NCBI RefSeq assembly: GCF_000788395.1
Contig: NZ_CP009888.1
Location: 2,686,001-2,750,000, forward strand
Reading direction: 5' to 3'
Source of the DNA: Pseudoalteromonas piratica
GTDB lineage: Bacteria; Pseudomonadota; Gammaproteobacteria; Enterobacterales; Alteromonadaceae
DNA: 64,000 nt
A program made the translations under genes and the position numbers. Below, piece by piece: positions 9,901-18,230 of the stretch (position 1 is its first letter; the number at the start of each line of letters is the position of its first letter). The notes beneath the pieces are model-generated. The model was not told the origin of the DNA. It worked only from the letters and a program-made list of their open reading frames with translations, and did not search any database.

Positions 9901-10126
9901 ACTCTTGATATTGCCCAGAGTGTGTTACAGGATCTGCCTGTGTCCACCACTTTGCTTCATAAGCGGTGTTGGCTTTTTGTACTTGCTGCCCGCCAGTATA
10001 CGCCACACCCGATTGCCATTCGGCAATGTTGCTACAATCAACCGCTGCTTGGGCTGCCCACCCAGTTACAGCTAACGACAACACACTCATTTTAAATAAG
10101 CGCTTGCCCATTGCTTTGTTACTCAT
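6968..10126 (-). CDS. chiC: Secreted GH18 chitinase, ChiC type, multidomain
   Basis: This 1052-residue enzyme is the first gene of the chitin operon. Order of parts: signal peptide (to about residue 27), CBM5/12 (about 30-82), two bacterial Ig-like domains (about 90-185 and 188-280), GH18 barrel (about 308-770), a chitinase C-terminal domain (about 790-980), a glycine-rich linker, and a second CBM5/12 at the C-terminus. The barrel shows SVGGW and the catalytic DGVDIDYE motif (Glu481). The PF06483-like C-terminal domain and the architecture match the ChiC subtype of Pseudoalteromonas and Vibrio chitinases. It probably complements ChiA in directionality or substrate range, which is inference. 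The long region upstream must hold the operon promoter. Confidence 0.93.
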   Translation of the reverse strand: MSNKAMGKRLFKMSVLSLAVTGWAAQAAVDCSNIAEWQSGVAYTGGQQVQKANTAYEAKWWTQADPVTHSGQYQEWKNLGACSDGQQNQAPLAEVLSPMSGSSFTEGDSVVIEAQASDSDGTVVKLEVLVDGVAIATLTQAPYSTSWVAVKGQHQISVRATDDKGAETVSAATSISVAEVVPDNYAPTAGITSNAGSNSVNLNDSVVLNLTSSDQDGTVVSLELFQDGVSVLQVAGASGSYTFNATTLGNTQFSLVATDDKNAVSQAAVLSLRVVDNTTGPDDRDACKPEGLYQTPGVNTPYCTIYDADGREDMGADHPRRVIGYFTSWRNGANGQPSYLVDDIPWDKITHINYAFAHVDANNKVSIGDPNAPGNAATNMEWPGVEGAELDPSLPYKGHFNLLNKYKKLYPDVKTLISVGGWAETGGYFDASGNRVASGGFYTMTTNADGSVNTAGINAFAKSAVEFIEKYGFDGVDIDYEYPSSMNDSGHPDDFPISNARRAGLNASYQVLMKTLREELDKAGELAGKHYMLTIASPSSGYLLRGMETFQTTKYLDYVNIMSYDLHGAWNDHVGHNAALYDTGLDSELAQWNVYGTKEFEGIGYLNTDWAVTYFRGGLSAGRINIGVPYYTRGFKDVSGGDNGLWGRAALPNQADCAKGTGAGDNKCGNGAVGIDNMWHDLDENGNEMPAGSNPLWHVKNLQNGILPSYLADYGLDPANDPTDKLVGTYTRHYDSVAVAPWLWNADKKVFLSIEDEESMGTKLDYVINKGLGGIMFWELAGDFDYDSVKKEYFMGSTMTSLAYNKFAQAGSKYDINKGEKTHQLPAEAVDVSFVVKDFPVGDDNYPISPTFSFTNNSNIDLSGAKVSFDVPVATSAIFKSNWNAQEKLGMAVEVNRSNAAGNNIGGFENEFHRFSISFVNEWGGEAKSFAPGETVNAQVMYYMPITGPVNLVFEKDGKQYAAKFEYPHLPDATPGNGGGTGGGNIDTCEGVAVADIPVYPNFPQTDWAGNPSHAAGGDLMIDKANSAVYKAKWWTSTEPGTSADWDRACTL

Positions 10127-10706
10127 ACTTCCCCCTAATGGAATTTAGCTAACTGTCTTTCGACCCCATTAGTGATAACACATGATTAACAATTAATGAA
10201 ATTAGAGCAACAACACCAACCGAAAAGAAAAAACAACAACAAAAAGCATTAAAAACATTAAGTTAAAAGGTTTTAAATACCTTTTTACTAGTACAAGCTC
10301 ACTAGCACACAAGTATTAAGAACCCCACACAGGTACATATGTTAACAATGAGTAAATTTAATTTATCCCCTTCCAACACCAGTAATGACCTACATATAAC
10401 TAAATTAAGCAAAGATATGCATTTAAGATCTAGCCTATTTACGAATTTTCACAATTAAGTAATTATTTTGACTAATAAATGTCATAAAACAAGTCAAAAA
10501 AGAGGAAGAAAGACGCATTTTAATCACTTCACCTACATTAAAATGCGTATGGAAATACTATTTTTGAAAATAGCGCTGCTAATTTTCAGAGGTTAGCTTA
10601 GAAATAATTGCCTTAAGATTGGAGTAAGTAAAATTGATTGACTAAGAATTTAAGCAAATTATTAAAGCACTTTTGGTAGGTGCCTTAATAAAACTCAATA
10701 CACTTC
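10127..10706. other. Non-coding region between the chitin operon and the RADAR-like locus
   Basis: These 580 bp are very AT-rich and contain no convincing gene on either strand. They should hold the chiC promoter at the left end and the 3' end of the defence operon at the right end. The one clear structure is a perfect 12-bp inverted repeat at 10513-10548, listed separately. A weaker AAAAGG/CCTTTT stem near 10266-10287 is followed by T residues on the plus strand. No direct repeat or attachment site could be recognised by eye. Confidence 0.6.
10513..10548. repeat. Perfect 12-bp inverted repeat near the island edge
   Basis: ACGCATTTTAAT (10513-10524) is repeated in inverted form as ATTAAAATGCGT (10537-10548) around a 12-base loop. 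It lies about 160 bp after the last gene of the defence operon. It lacks the GC-rich stem and T tract of a standard terminator. It could be a terminator for the operon, a protein-binding site or a scar of integration; the sequence alone does not decide. Confidence 0.6.
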
Positions 10707-11333
10707 TTAAACAACAGTGGCTTCTACTTTTTCTTGAACGCGCATTATTAAAGCATTGGTGCTTTCTATTAACTGCTCTAAAGCGCCTTCTTCCATCAAA
10801 TCTGAAATATTCATCTCAAATTGAGCGCTTACAATAGAGTATTTATCAGAAAGAGTAGGCTCTTGATTTACGCTTTCACCTACACATTTGCGCCAAATAT
10901 CATGATACCAATATAAATCGAGCTCTTCCGTTGGCGCATATACTCGTACTGAGAGCTTACTTTCTGCTTGCTCTACAGATGTAGCCAAATTAAGTGCATC
11001 TGGTTGCTGACCGCGTTGAACTTTACCGTCAAAGCCTGTATCTGAATCCACTTTGATTTCTACCATATAATGGCCGACTTCAACCTGTTTTGACTCACAA
11101 TCCGTTTTAAAAATAAAGTAACTCGCCATTGCTGGCAACATATCCCACTGCCAGCGCTCTAGAGGGTTTGTGCTTAAATTAGTAGGTCTAGCTGTATAAA
11201 CAGGCTCCCACACGTAAAAATTCAAATCAAGCGCAGCGCCTAAATCGCGGATATTGCTATGAAGCCTTTGATAAAAAGCAGCAAGTAAACGGTGCGCAGT
11301 GCGAACTTGCTCTAATAATGCATTATTGCTCAT
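10707..11333 (-). CDS. Unassigned 208-residue protein, last gene of RADAR-like operon
   Basis: I do not recognise a family. The product is soluble and acidic, without signal peptide or membrane segment. An N-terminal helix (LLEQVRTAHRLLAAFYQRL) is followed by a mixed alpha/beta middle with many aromatic residues (WEPVYTARP, WQWDMLPAMASYF, YWYHDIW) and a C-terminal helix. It overlaps the upstream nuclease gene by 11 bp, so the two are probably translated together and may act as a pair, for example nuclease plus partner or immunity protein. That pairing is an inference from the overlap only. Confidence 0.65.
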   Translation of the reverse strand: MSNNALLEQVRTAHRLLAAFYQRLHSNIRDLGAALDLNFYVWEPVYTARPTNLSTNPLERWQWDMLPAMASYFIFKTDCESKQVEVGHYMVEIKVDSDTGFDGKVQRGQQPDALNLATSVEQAESKLSVRVYAPTEELDLYWYHDIWRKCVGESVNQEPTLSDKYSIVSAQFEMNISDLMEEGALEQLIESTNALIMRVQEKVEATVV

Positions 11334-12123
11334 ATGAGTTTTTCCATGATCGTAAATTATTTAATGTATTTTGATTTAAGCTTGAAGTGAACTTAGCTAA
11401 GGGCTGCCAATCTTTAAGTGAGCTTTTACTTACTTGCTGTAAGTTATTATGTTGTAAACATAATGGTTTAAAATTATGTGATTTAAATTGTTGCCAATTA
11501 AGATTTAACGTATTTACACCATACAAACCTATCGCAGCAATTATATCGTTAATAATACAAGTATCACGTTCATCGCAGCCCTGGCAATCATTCAACAAAA
11601 AGCTAGCAACCTGTTGCCAATTAAGAATATTCGCTTGAGTGATAAAGTCAGAAAATTCGCCTTTTAACTTAGTTAATTCATCATTATGAATGGCTTCATT
11701 AACCCCACCTAATGCAACAAAATAAAGTTTTTTATTGCTATATAGCGGGTTATTTTTTAACGCTGAAACCTCTCTTTCCCATTGCGCGTAATACTGCCCT
11801 CCTCCACTTGGAGGTTTAACTTCGATGAGTACATTAGCGTTTTCAAAACACAGGATTAAATCAGGTTCCACCGAACTTTGGCTATTATTTTCAATAGAAA
11901 AACGCGGCCAATATTCAATATTAAGTAAATGACCTAAATCTAAGGGACTCTTCAACAAAAAGGATATAAATTGATTTTGAGTGTGTTGACTCAAATAATT
12001 AAAACGTTCAAATACAGTAGCTGTGAGTAAGTCTTCGTATGTTTTAAATACATCACGCCAAGGTAAGCTTTCACCAGCCTGCTCTATACGGCCTGCTTTG
12101 TTATTAAGAATTGCGGTTAGCAT
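11323..12123 (-). CDS. Probable PD-(D/E)XK superfamily nuclease
   Basis: The 266-residue product carries a restriction-endonuclease-like core: acidic helix residues near Glu30 and Glu39, then EPD (86-88) before a beta strand, then LIEVKPP with Glu101 and Lys103 in the next strand. This is the E...D-x(n)-E-x-K arrangement of PD-(D/E)XK nucleases. A later CxxCxxxxTC-like stretch (CQGCDERDTC) could bind metal or be incidental. It starts 36 bp after the membrane protein gene and overlaps the 208-residue gene by 11 bp. DNA as the substrate is inferred from the fold family. I cannot name the subfamily. Confidence 0.65.
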   Translation of the reverse strand: MLTAILNNKAGRIEQAGESLPWRDVFKTYEDLLTATVFERFNYLSQHTQNQFISFLLKSPLDLGHLLNIEYWPRFSIENNSQSSVEPDLILCFENANVLIEVKPPSGGGQYYAQWEREVSALKNNPLYSNKKLYFVALGGVNEAIHNDELTKLKGEFSDFITQANILNWQQVASFLLNDCQGCDERDTCIINDIIAAIGLYGVNTLNLNWQQFKSHNFKPLCLQHNNLQQVSKSSLKDWQPLAKFTSSLNQNTLNNLRSWKNSYEQ

Positions 12124-12159
12124 GTTATTTATAAAATCTGTACAGGTAATTAAAACCTT

Positions 12160-12939
12160 TTAACGGTAGTTGACTTCCCTTGTAACAATAACATTGTCGT
12201 CTTTTGGGATAATTACCAACGAATCATTAGTCATAAGATAAATATTATGTTCAGTCATGGTAATAAGATAACCATCATACTTTTTTCCCCCTTTCATAAT
12301 CCTGTAGCAGCCCGATTGGCCCCAACCATCATTACAAGTACCATTCGTCTTAAATTCTTCTAACCTTATTTTTGACTGCGCGCTGCTCTTATCATGGACA
12401 AATATAGCGCTAATCAATAAACCTGAAAGCAGGAAAAAGAATAATACTGATACTAAATAAGAAGAAGTAGCCATATTAAAAACTTTCGCTTCTCCTTTCT
12501 CGCAGATACTAATAAATATTCGTAGTTTTCTTTTAAACCTACTCTGCACCTTTTTTTGGGCAGTCTCTTTTTTAGATTTGAATATATTAACTTTTCTAAA
12601 ATAACGCCTTATAGATCGATAAAACCCTAACGAAGCAAATAACAAACATAAAGTAATAAAGAACCAGAATGGGTAAACAACAATCTCTACAAAAGAATAG
12701 AAAATTTCTCCCCATAATCCTTGCGCTTCAATACTATTTCTTAAAATCAAATCATAATTAATCCCAAATGTGGATAAATAACCTATTTGATACACCCAAA
12801 AGAATATTTTAAATGGAACAACTAACAGAAGTGACAAAATTAATGTATTACTGAGAATGAATTTAGTTATTGGGAGCAAAACTCCTGTATTCCTTCTAAA
12901 TTCATCCATTAAATTGTTGGAAGTCTGATTAAAATCCAT
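12160..12939 (-). CDS. Three-helix membrane protein of the RADAR-like operon
   Basis: The 259-residue product has hydrophobic helices at about residues 26-50, 80-106 and 160-182. A basic cytoplasmic-type loop lies between helices two and three (many Lys and Arg, 107-150). The C-terminal domain of about 75 residues has two cysteines (NGTCNDGWGQSGCY) and a beta-rich ending. I do not recognise a family; it is not obviously Csx27 or SLATT. It begins 18 bp after rdrB, which suggests co-expression. A membrane effector or anchor for the defence complex is a guess from context. Confidence 0.6.
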   Translation of the reverse strand: MDFNQTSNNLMDEFRRNTGVLLPITKFILSNTLILSLLLVVPFKIFFWVYQIGYLSTFGINYDLILRNSIEAQGLWGEIFYSFVEIVVYPFWFFITLCLLFASLGFYRSIRRYFRKVNIFKSKKETAQKKVQSRFKRKLRIFISICEKGEAKVFNMATSSYLVSVLFFFLLSGLLISAIFVHDKSSAQSKIRLEEFKTNGTCNDGWGQSGCYRIMKGGKKYDGYLITMTEHNIYLMTNDSLVIIPKDDNVIVTREVNYR

Positions 12940-12957
12940 TTTGTTTTTCCTGAATAA

Positions 12958-15564
12958 TTAATTAATCCAATTCAAATGATTTGATTTGAATATTTCGATA
13001 CCTCTTTTTCTTATCCGCTCAATCCATTCTTCGGCTTTAATGACACCAACTTTATAGTGCTCTTGAGCTGCTTTTTGTAACACTCGGTGTTCATTCTGAA
13101 TTGTGGTTGGCATAATTGCAGCATCATCAGTATTCACACAAACTACAATAGACCCTTTTCGTATTCCAAATCGATTGTATGTTCCGCCTTCTCTTAACCA
13201 TTCTTGTTCTGGTGGGTCCCAACGATAAATTGGGTGCTCAAAATAATGTTTAAATCGTCCAATATAAATATTAGACGTTGGACAGGCCTCAATAATTATC
13301 CCTTTAGCTGCATACTGCTCCATCTGCATATCTTGAATTGCTTCATAAAGATCAAGTTCAAGTTTAGACACCGAGTCGTACAGACGCCCTTGCTCAATTG
13401 AAAAAGGTTCATCATCGAGTTTAGGACAACAACTAATTGAAACAGGAATTCTGCGCTTACTTATATATGAATCATTCCGATTTTCCACATTCAAATAACG
13501 TTGCCACAACGAATATGCAGCTCTTGAAGGCCTTGTACCATTATTTCGATCAAAGTCAATTATCCAATCAGTCATTGCTGGGTCTAATGTATCAACGTTA
13601 GGAACACCATCTTTTTGACTGGAGAAATTATAAGTACTAGGGCAGTTTCTCCTTAATTTCCATGCTTCAAACATATCTCTTGTAGAAACATTGCTAACTT
13701 GTATATCTTCATAAAGATGGGATCGCCAGAAATTAATTTTATCTTGTAGTAAAGGAATTACTCCAGCCAAAGATGGTGCTTTCAAGCTTACCTTAAGAGC
13801 TTTTTGGTAACACCATACTAGATTATCTAAGTGATCCCCGAGACTGACATATGCTGTATTTTGTCGTTTAGCCCATTGTTCTGGATTTACTCCTAGCGCT
13901 AATGCATGCCCAAGCCTATCACCTTGTTTAAATTCACAGAAAATTACGGCTTCATCTATAGATCTTAGTCCTGAAAGTAAATGACTGTAGTCTTCACCAG
14001 CATGCACTGTCAAAAAAGGCTTTTGAAAGCGTTTACCAAATAAACTCGCGCTAGGATGTTTAGAACTTCGAATTACTCGTAGGGCAGGTGCGAACATTTC
14101 AATTGGTAAATCATTCTCATTTCCAGCTACATCATAACCACGAACTGCTTTTCTTAAATCTATACATTTATCTGTGATTTCCACATCATTTGGTATTTGA
14201 ATATCAGCAAAATGAACAGAATTATTAAGCTTTTGAAATGATAAAATCTGCTTTTTTAATGATTCCCTATACTCACTTAAATATTTATCTTCTTTTTTAT
14301 CTTTTAATTTTAAGCTACGGGAAAAGTGAATAACAAAATGAATATTTTCGTTAATCGAGTGCTTGTAAGCTTTATGTAATAATTTACTTACCCTTGCACC
14401 GGTTAAATTATCATTGCTATTTAATAACATTCCAGGAGCAATGCGAAACTCTCTACATACGCTTGAATTCATATCAGTTTGCAAATTATCATTTCTATGG
14501 CTTGCTTGGTTGACTGAATCTCGAGAGTTTCTCGCGGAAAAACCAAAAAAAGTAACAAACTGTGAAAGACCAACGCCCCACACTACCATGTAGTTTCTCA
14601 GTATATTGCTAACACGAACAAATTGATCTATTGCTGTTTTGTTTTCGTTAGTTTGTTCTAACCACAATGTACCTAAGCAAAAAAGTAACCATTTAATATC
14701 GGACCGAACTGGTTTGCAATGTGCAGTCAAAAAAGCATGCTGACTAGGTGTTTTTGAATTTTGAGTCTTAAATAAAAAAGTATCGTTTTTTTCACTAACA
14801 TTTATGGCTATATTAGCTTCTTGCTTTCGAGCTGGATCCTGATAATGAAAAATTTTTTCTATTAATTTGCTTGTTTTACATATAGATGAAACGCCCTCTT
14901 TGCCTAAATTAAAAGCTGAGTTCACCAAACTCCCCCCAAGTAAATAAACAGCTTTAGGTAATAGTTGCTTATCAAGTAAACCACTTTCGAACAGAGTATA
15001 TTCTGGCCGTTTAGGCCATAAAGAGCCTTTTATTTCAGCACCGTACAAAGCAAAACTTATTAAAGAAGGGCCTGTATGGCCATGACCGCCGAGGTGAACA
15101 TGGTTATCAGCAAATTCTTTATTTGAATTCAAATTCGAAAGGGCATGTGGGCACTGATTGTGTTCAATTGCAGCAATAATATCTGCACAACTCACATCAT
15201 TAATGTTAAATAGTTCAACATAAGCTTGTGCAATAATCCAAGAACCATCAACTAAACTTAATAGTTCTAACCATTGCTCTAATTTATTTGCTTTAACCTC
15301 AAAATGATTACCTTGCCACTCTAAAAAACGAAAAGCTAAACGACTTAAAACATCATTTACTCGCAAGTTTTCATCAAATCCTCCAGCAAGAGTTAAATAC
15401 CTTAAATCGTCATCACGCATTACACGGTCAATGTAAGGTTGATAGTCGACAATAAAATTAGGAAGGTTTCTATTTTCCTCATTAGGATGATTTAACCCTG
15501 TGATTCCCTTATCCCCTGCAAGAAAAGCTACCTCAGCTAATGACAAGTTATTGGCTAACAACAT
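12958..15564 (-). CDS. rdrB: RdrB-like adenosine deaminase of a RADAR defence system
   Basis: The 868-residue product has the zinc-dependent adenosine deaminase signatures spread over a large protein: HVHLGG (His155, His157), HAGED (His521 to Asp525), CPTSN, and NTDD (Asp813, Asp814). All expected metal ligands and catalytic residues appear present. The large size with insertions, and its place directly after an ATPase gene of RdrA type (6-bp gap), match RdrB. In RADAR, RdrB deaminates adenosine in RNA and/or ATP nucleotides during phage infection. Ordinary adenosine deaminases are about 330-350 residues, so a housekeeping role is unlikely. Confidence 0.85.
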   Translation of the reverse strand: MLLANNLSLAEVAFLAGDKGITGLNHPNEENRNLPNFIVDYQPYIDRVMRDDDLRYLTLAGGFDENLRVNDVLSRLAFRFLEWQGNHFEVKANKLEQWLELLSLVDGSWIIAQAYVELFNINDVSCADIIAAIEHNQCPHALSNLNSNKEFADNHVHLGGHGHTGPSLISFALYGAEIKGSLWPKRPEYTLFESGLLDKQLLPKAVYLLGGSLVNSAFNLGKEGVSSICKTSKLIEKIFHYQDPARKQEANIAINVSEKNDTFLFKTQNSKTPSQHAFLTAHCKPVRSDIKWLLFCLGTLWLEQTNENKTAIDQFVRVSNILRNYMVVWGVGLSQFVTFFGFSARNSRDSVNQASHRNDNLQTDMNSSVCREFRIAPGMLLNSNDNLTGARVSKLLHKAYKHSINENIHFVIHFSRSLKLKDKKEDKYLSEYRESLKKQILSFQKLNNSVHFADIQIPNDVEITDKCIDLRKAVRGYDVAGNENDLPIEMFAPALRVIRSSKHPSASLFGKRFQKPFLTVHAGEDYSHLLSGLRSIDEAVIFCEFKQGDRLGHALALGVNPEQWAKRQNTAYVSLGDHLDNLVWCYQKALKVSLKAPSLAGVIPLLQDKINFWRSHLYEDIQVSNVSTRDMFEAWKLRRNCPSTYNFSSQKDGVPNVDTLDPAMTDWIIDFDRNNGTRPSRAAYSLWQRYLNVENRNDSYISKRRIPVSISCCPKLDDEPFSIEQGRLYDSVSKLELDLYEAIQDMQMEQYAAKGIIIEACPTSNIYIGRFKHYFEHPIYRWDPPEQEWLREGGTYNRFGIRKGSIVVCVNTDDAAIMPTTIQNEHRVLQKAAQEHYKVGVIKAEEWIERIRKRGIEIFKSNHLNWIN

Positions 15565-15570
15565 CCTAAA

Positions 15571-18228
15571 TTAGCTCTTCTTTCTTAAATTAATTGTCAG
15601 CCATTTAATAAAGCAGAGATCCCTATCACCATTAAAGTCTCTAATTGTTGTATTCAGGGGATAATCTTTTGCTAAATTTTCGTCATAAAACGACTTAAAT
15701 TCTATTGCTTCAACTTTTAATTCCTTGAGCTTTTTCCTCATATATTCATAATTAGTAAATTCTCTAATTGGTTCTAACTTACTATCTTTATTTATAAGTT
15801 TAGTAACTGCGGTTTTACTACTATTAGTATTTGAGCCAATTTTAAATAAGTTTAATATTAAATCTTCGTTACTATTATCTCTGATCAGAGTAAATATTGG
15901 GTGACTTTGCAATGCCTTAACAAACTTTTCCCCATAATCAAAACCAAATTGATTACCATTAAAACGCTCCATATTTTCAGAAGAACATGACTCGACTTGC
16001 TGCTCATAACGCTTCTTATTTGCAGACAATACTCTATCTGAACGTTCAAAGGCTTGAGAAGAGCGAATAGTTTCTTGAGTCCTAGTGATAGCTACACTAG
16101 CAGTAATAGCTGGCCCCTCAATCATTGCTGTATAAGCCGCATTAGCCAACATATATTCAAATCGTTTGATGTTGTCTGTTAAGTATTCATTCTCGAAAGA
16201 CTCGTTACTTTCGAATCTAAAAGCATGGAGAGCTGTGAATGTTTTATTAAACATATATACGAATAATGGTATGAGATTGTTTGTATTTACATTTTCAAAG
16301 ATGTGGTGATTTTCTTTTTTCCATATAAATATTTGCTTACTCAAATAAGCACTAACATTAGCAATAGGTAAAACTTGGTCTTTCTCTAAAATTTCATCAT
16401 TGTCTCTATGGTCCTCGTCTTGAATAGCTTTAGTAGGAGCCATGTTAAAAATACTATAAAATGGTTTTCGCTTGAGAATCTGACTAAGCGAATACTTTGA
16501 CTTATCATCACTCTCTTCTACCAGAAAAGAGTAGGTAATAATTTCAAATGCACGACTCATAAACACAAATCGATGACTAGAATCCAACTTACTATAAAAA
16601 TCCCTTGACGTAAAAATACGAAGAATTGTGCTCAAAGATATTTTTTCATCCTCTGTTGCCCCTTCAAAAGTATTATCAACATTATTTTGAGTAATTCTTG
16701 TTTTGGTAGGGTTAATAAACTCTAATGGTGGAAGACTAGATAATGTTTTTTCTTTTTTATCAAATGCATACTCAACAAGTGCTTTACTGTCGGAATACCA
16801 CCTTTGCTTATTGTTATTACTATTGTCAAGTGCATTAATCTGGGTTTGATAAAAACTCTTCTTTCCCCAAGCAGCAGTATATTTACTCGCAATTTGCGCC
16901 TTAGGATTAAAGCTTATCAGGTCAGAAATATTAAAAGAACTTAGATCACTTCTGTTTGTCAAAGTTAGGAAGCTTTCACAGTTAGTGTAAGCAAATCCAT
17001 TTTGTTTCTGTTCTGCCCATGTTTGATACTTTTTCCAAAGCTTATAACTAAGACTTGGTTTGTTTTTAGCATCTTCTAGTTCTTCAGGTGATATTGCTCG
17101 AACTAGTTGAGTAAATTCACGAGCCGATTCTGGCTCTGGCCACTTGGAGATTACTTCTTCATTGATTGCCAATGGATAAAATTCTGCAAATAGATCTTTT
17201 TTATAGTCTGAATATGAAACAAGCTTCTCATTGTTCTTATGTGATTTATTAGACTTAACTTTTAAAGATAAAGTAGGAGCAATAAATTCAATAGGTAATA
17301 AAGAAATACGCATATTGTTAGGAAAAACTTTAGTTAGATATGCATCTGTCAACTCATGCGCAAGCTCTATACCTTTATTTTTTTGTTCAGTATCTCCCGA
17401 ACGGTCTCGATATGCTTTTTCATCAAAATGATTGCTTACCATTTGTTCGTAAAGGCTATAATCACCACTTACAATTGGAATTATATAAGGACAGCCCAAC
17501 AAACGCCTTACATCGTCGACAACTTCATATGCTCTTTCCAAAGCCATGTCTACATCGTCTATAGGAAGTACAAAAGCACTACAATCAATAATCTTAAGCG
17601 CTGATTCAATAAAGCCATGAAAATACTGTTCAATACTAATGCCGGACTTATACTGCATTATCTTATCAATACCACGACACCCCTCGAATTCTTCTTTTTT
17701 CCCAAGGGAATCTGCTAGTTTTTTAAGATAGTTATAAAAATAGTTTTTCTGTTCTTCTCGACTATCAATGGTAACATTTGCGCAACAACTATCTGTATTA
17801 AGTTTGTTTTCAACTTGTGTATAAATTTGTGCAATTACTACATTCGCAAAGTTGTCATGATCTACCAACATCGTCGGGTCAATCTCTGGCAAGAAACAGA
17901 TTGATTTAAATAGAGATTTCTCATTATTATCACAATGTGCTTTCCACATTGCTGCACAATTACGTAAAAAAACGGTCTTACCAGTGCCACGTTTACCAGT
18001 AACCAATATAGAATTGTGTGATAACCAAGTTTTATTGGGATTTTTATTTCTATCTTCCCTATACTGCTCAGCATCTTTTAAAAATATTTCGAGCTTATCT
18101 ACAAGTTTTTCTCTGGCCTCATATTGCCAAAATTGCAATTTTCCTTCAGTCCCATCAGATAGGCCTAAAGCGATAAAGTCATCTCGATATTCGTTATTTG
18201 TTAAATCTAATAAATAATTTGTAACCAT
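15571..18228 (-). CDS. rdrA: RdrA-like P-loop ATPase of a RADAR defence system
   Basis: The 885-residue product has a Walker A motif GKRGTGKT (78-85) and a Walker B-like IDDVDM (223-228) in an N-terminal AAA+/STAND-like ATPase domain. The remaining 600 residues are long, mostly helical and without a known motif that I can see. In described RADAR systems RdrA forms a ring that associates with RdrB and is needed for editing and abortive infection. Its size, its position before the deaminase gene and the 2-bp gap to the SLATT gene all fit. The identification depends more on the neighbours than on the ATPase motifs alone. Confidence 0.82.
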   Translation of the reverse strand: MVTNYLLDLTNNEYRDDFIALGLSDGTEGKLQFWQYEAREKLVDKLEIFLKDAEQYREDRNKNPNKTWLSHNSILVTGKRGTGKTVFLRNCAAMWKAHCDNNEKSLFKSICFLPEIDPTMLVDHDNFANVVIAQIYTQVENKLNTDSCCANVTIDSREEQKNYFYNYLKKLADSLGKKEEFEGCRGIDKIMQYKSGISIEQYFHGFIESALKIIDCSAFVLPIDDVDMALERAYEVVDDVRRLLGCPYIIPIVSGDYSLYEQMVSNHFDEKAYRDRSGDTEQKNKGIELAHELTDAYLTKVFPNNMRISLLPIEFIAPTLSLKVKSNKSHKNNEKLVSYSDYKKDLFAEFYPLAINEEVISKWPEPESAREFTQLVRAISPEELEDAKNKPSLSYKLWKKYQTWAEQKQNGFAYTNCESFLTLTNRSDLSSFNISDLISFNPKAQIASKYTAAWGKKSFYQTQINALDNSNNNKQRWYSDSKALVEYAFDKKEKTLSSLPPLEFINPTKTRITQNNVDNTFEGATEDEKISLSTILRIFTSRDFYSKLDSSHRFVFMSRAFEIITYSFLVEESDDKSKYSLSQILKRKPFYSIFNMAPTKAIQDEDHRDNDEILEKDQVLPIANVSAYLSKQIFIWKKENHHIFENVNTNNLIPLFVYMFNKTFTALHAFRFESNESFENEYLTDNIKRFEYMLANAAYTAMIEGPAITASVAITRTQETIRSSQAFERSDRVLSANKKRYEQQVESCSSENMERFNGNQFGFDYGEKFVKALQSHPIFTLIRDNSNEDLILNLFKIGSNTNSSKTAVTKLINKDSKLEPIREFTNYEYMRKKLKELKVEAIEFKSFYDENLAKDYPLNTTIRDFNGDRDLCFIKWLTINLRKKS

Positions 18229-18230
18229 AG

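Noticed and set aside
10262..10290. Terminator AAAAGG...CCTTTTT near 10.27 kb
   Set aside because: The stem has only two G-C pairs and no plus-strand gene lies upstream, so it is probably chance in AT-rich DNA.
12958..15564. The 868-residue deaminase as a housekeeping adenosine deaminase or AMP deaminase
   Set aside because: It is far larger than adenosine deaminase, has large insertions, and follows an RdrA-like ATPase gene by 6 bp.
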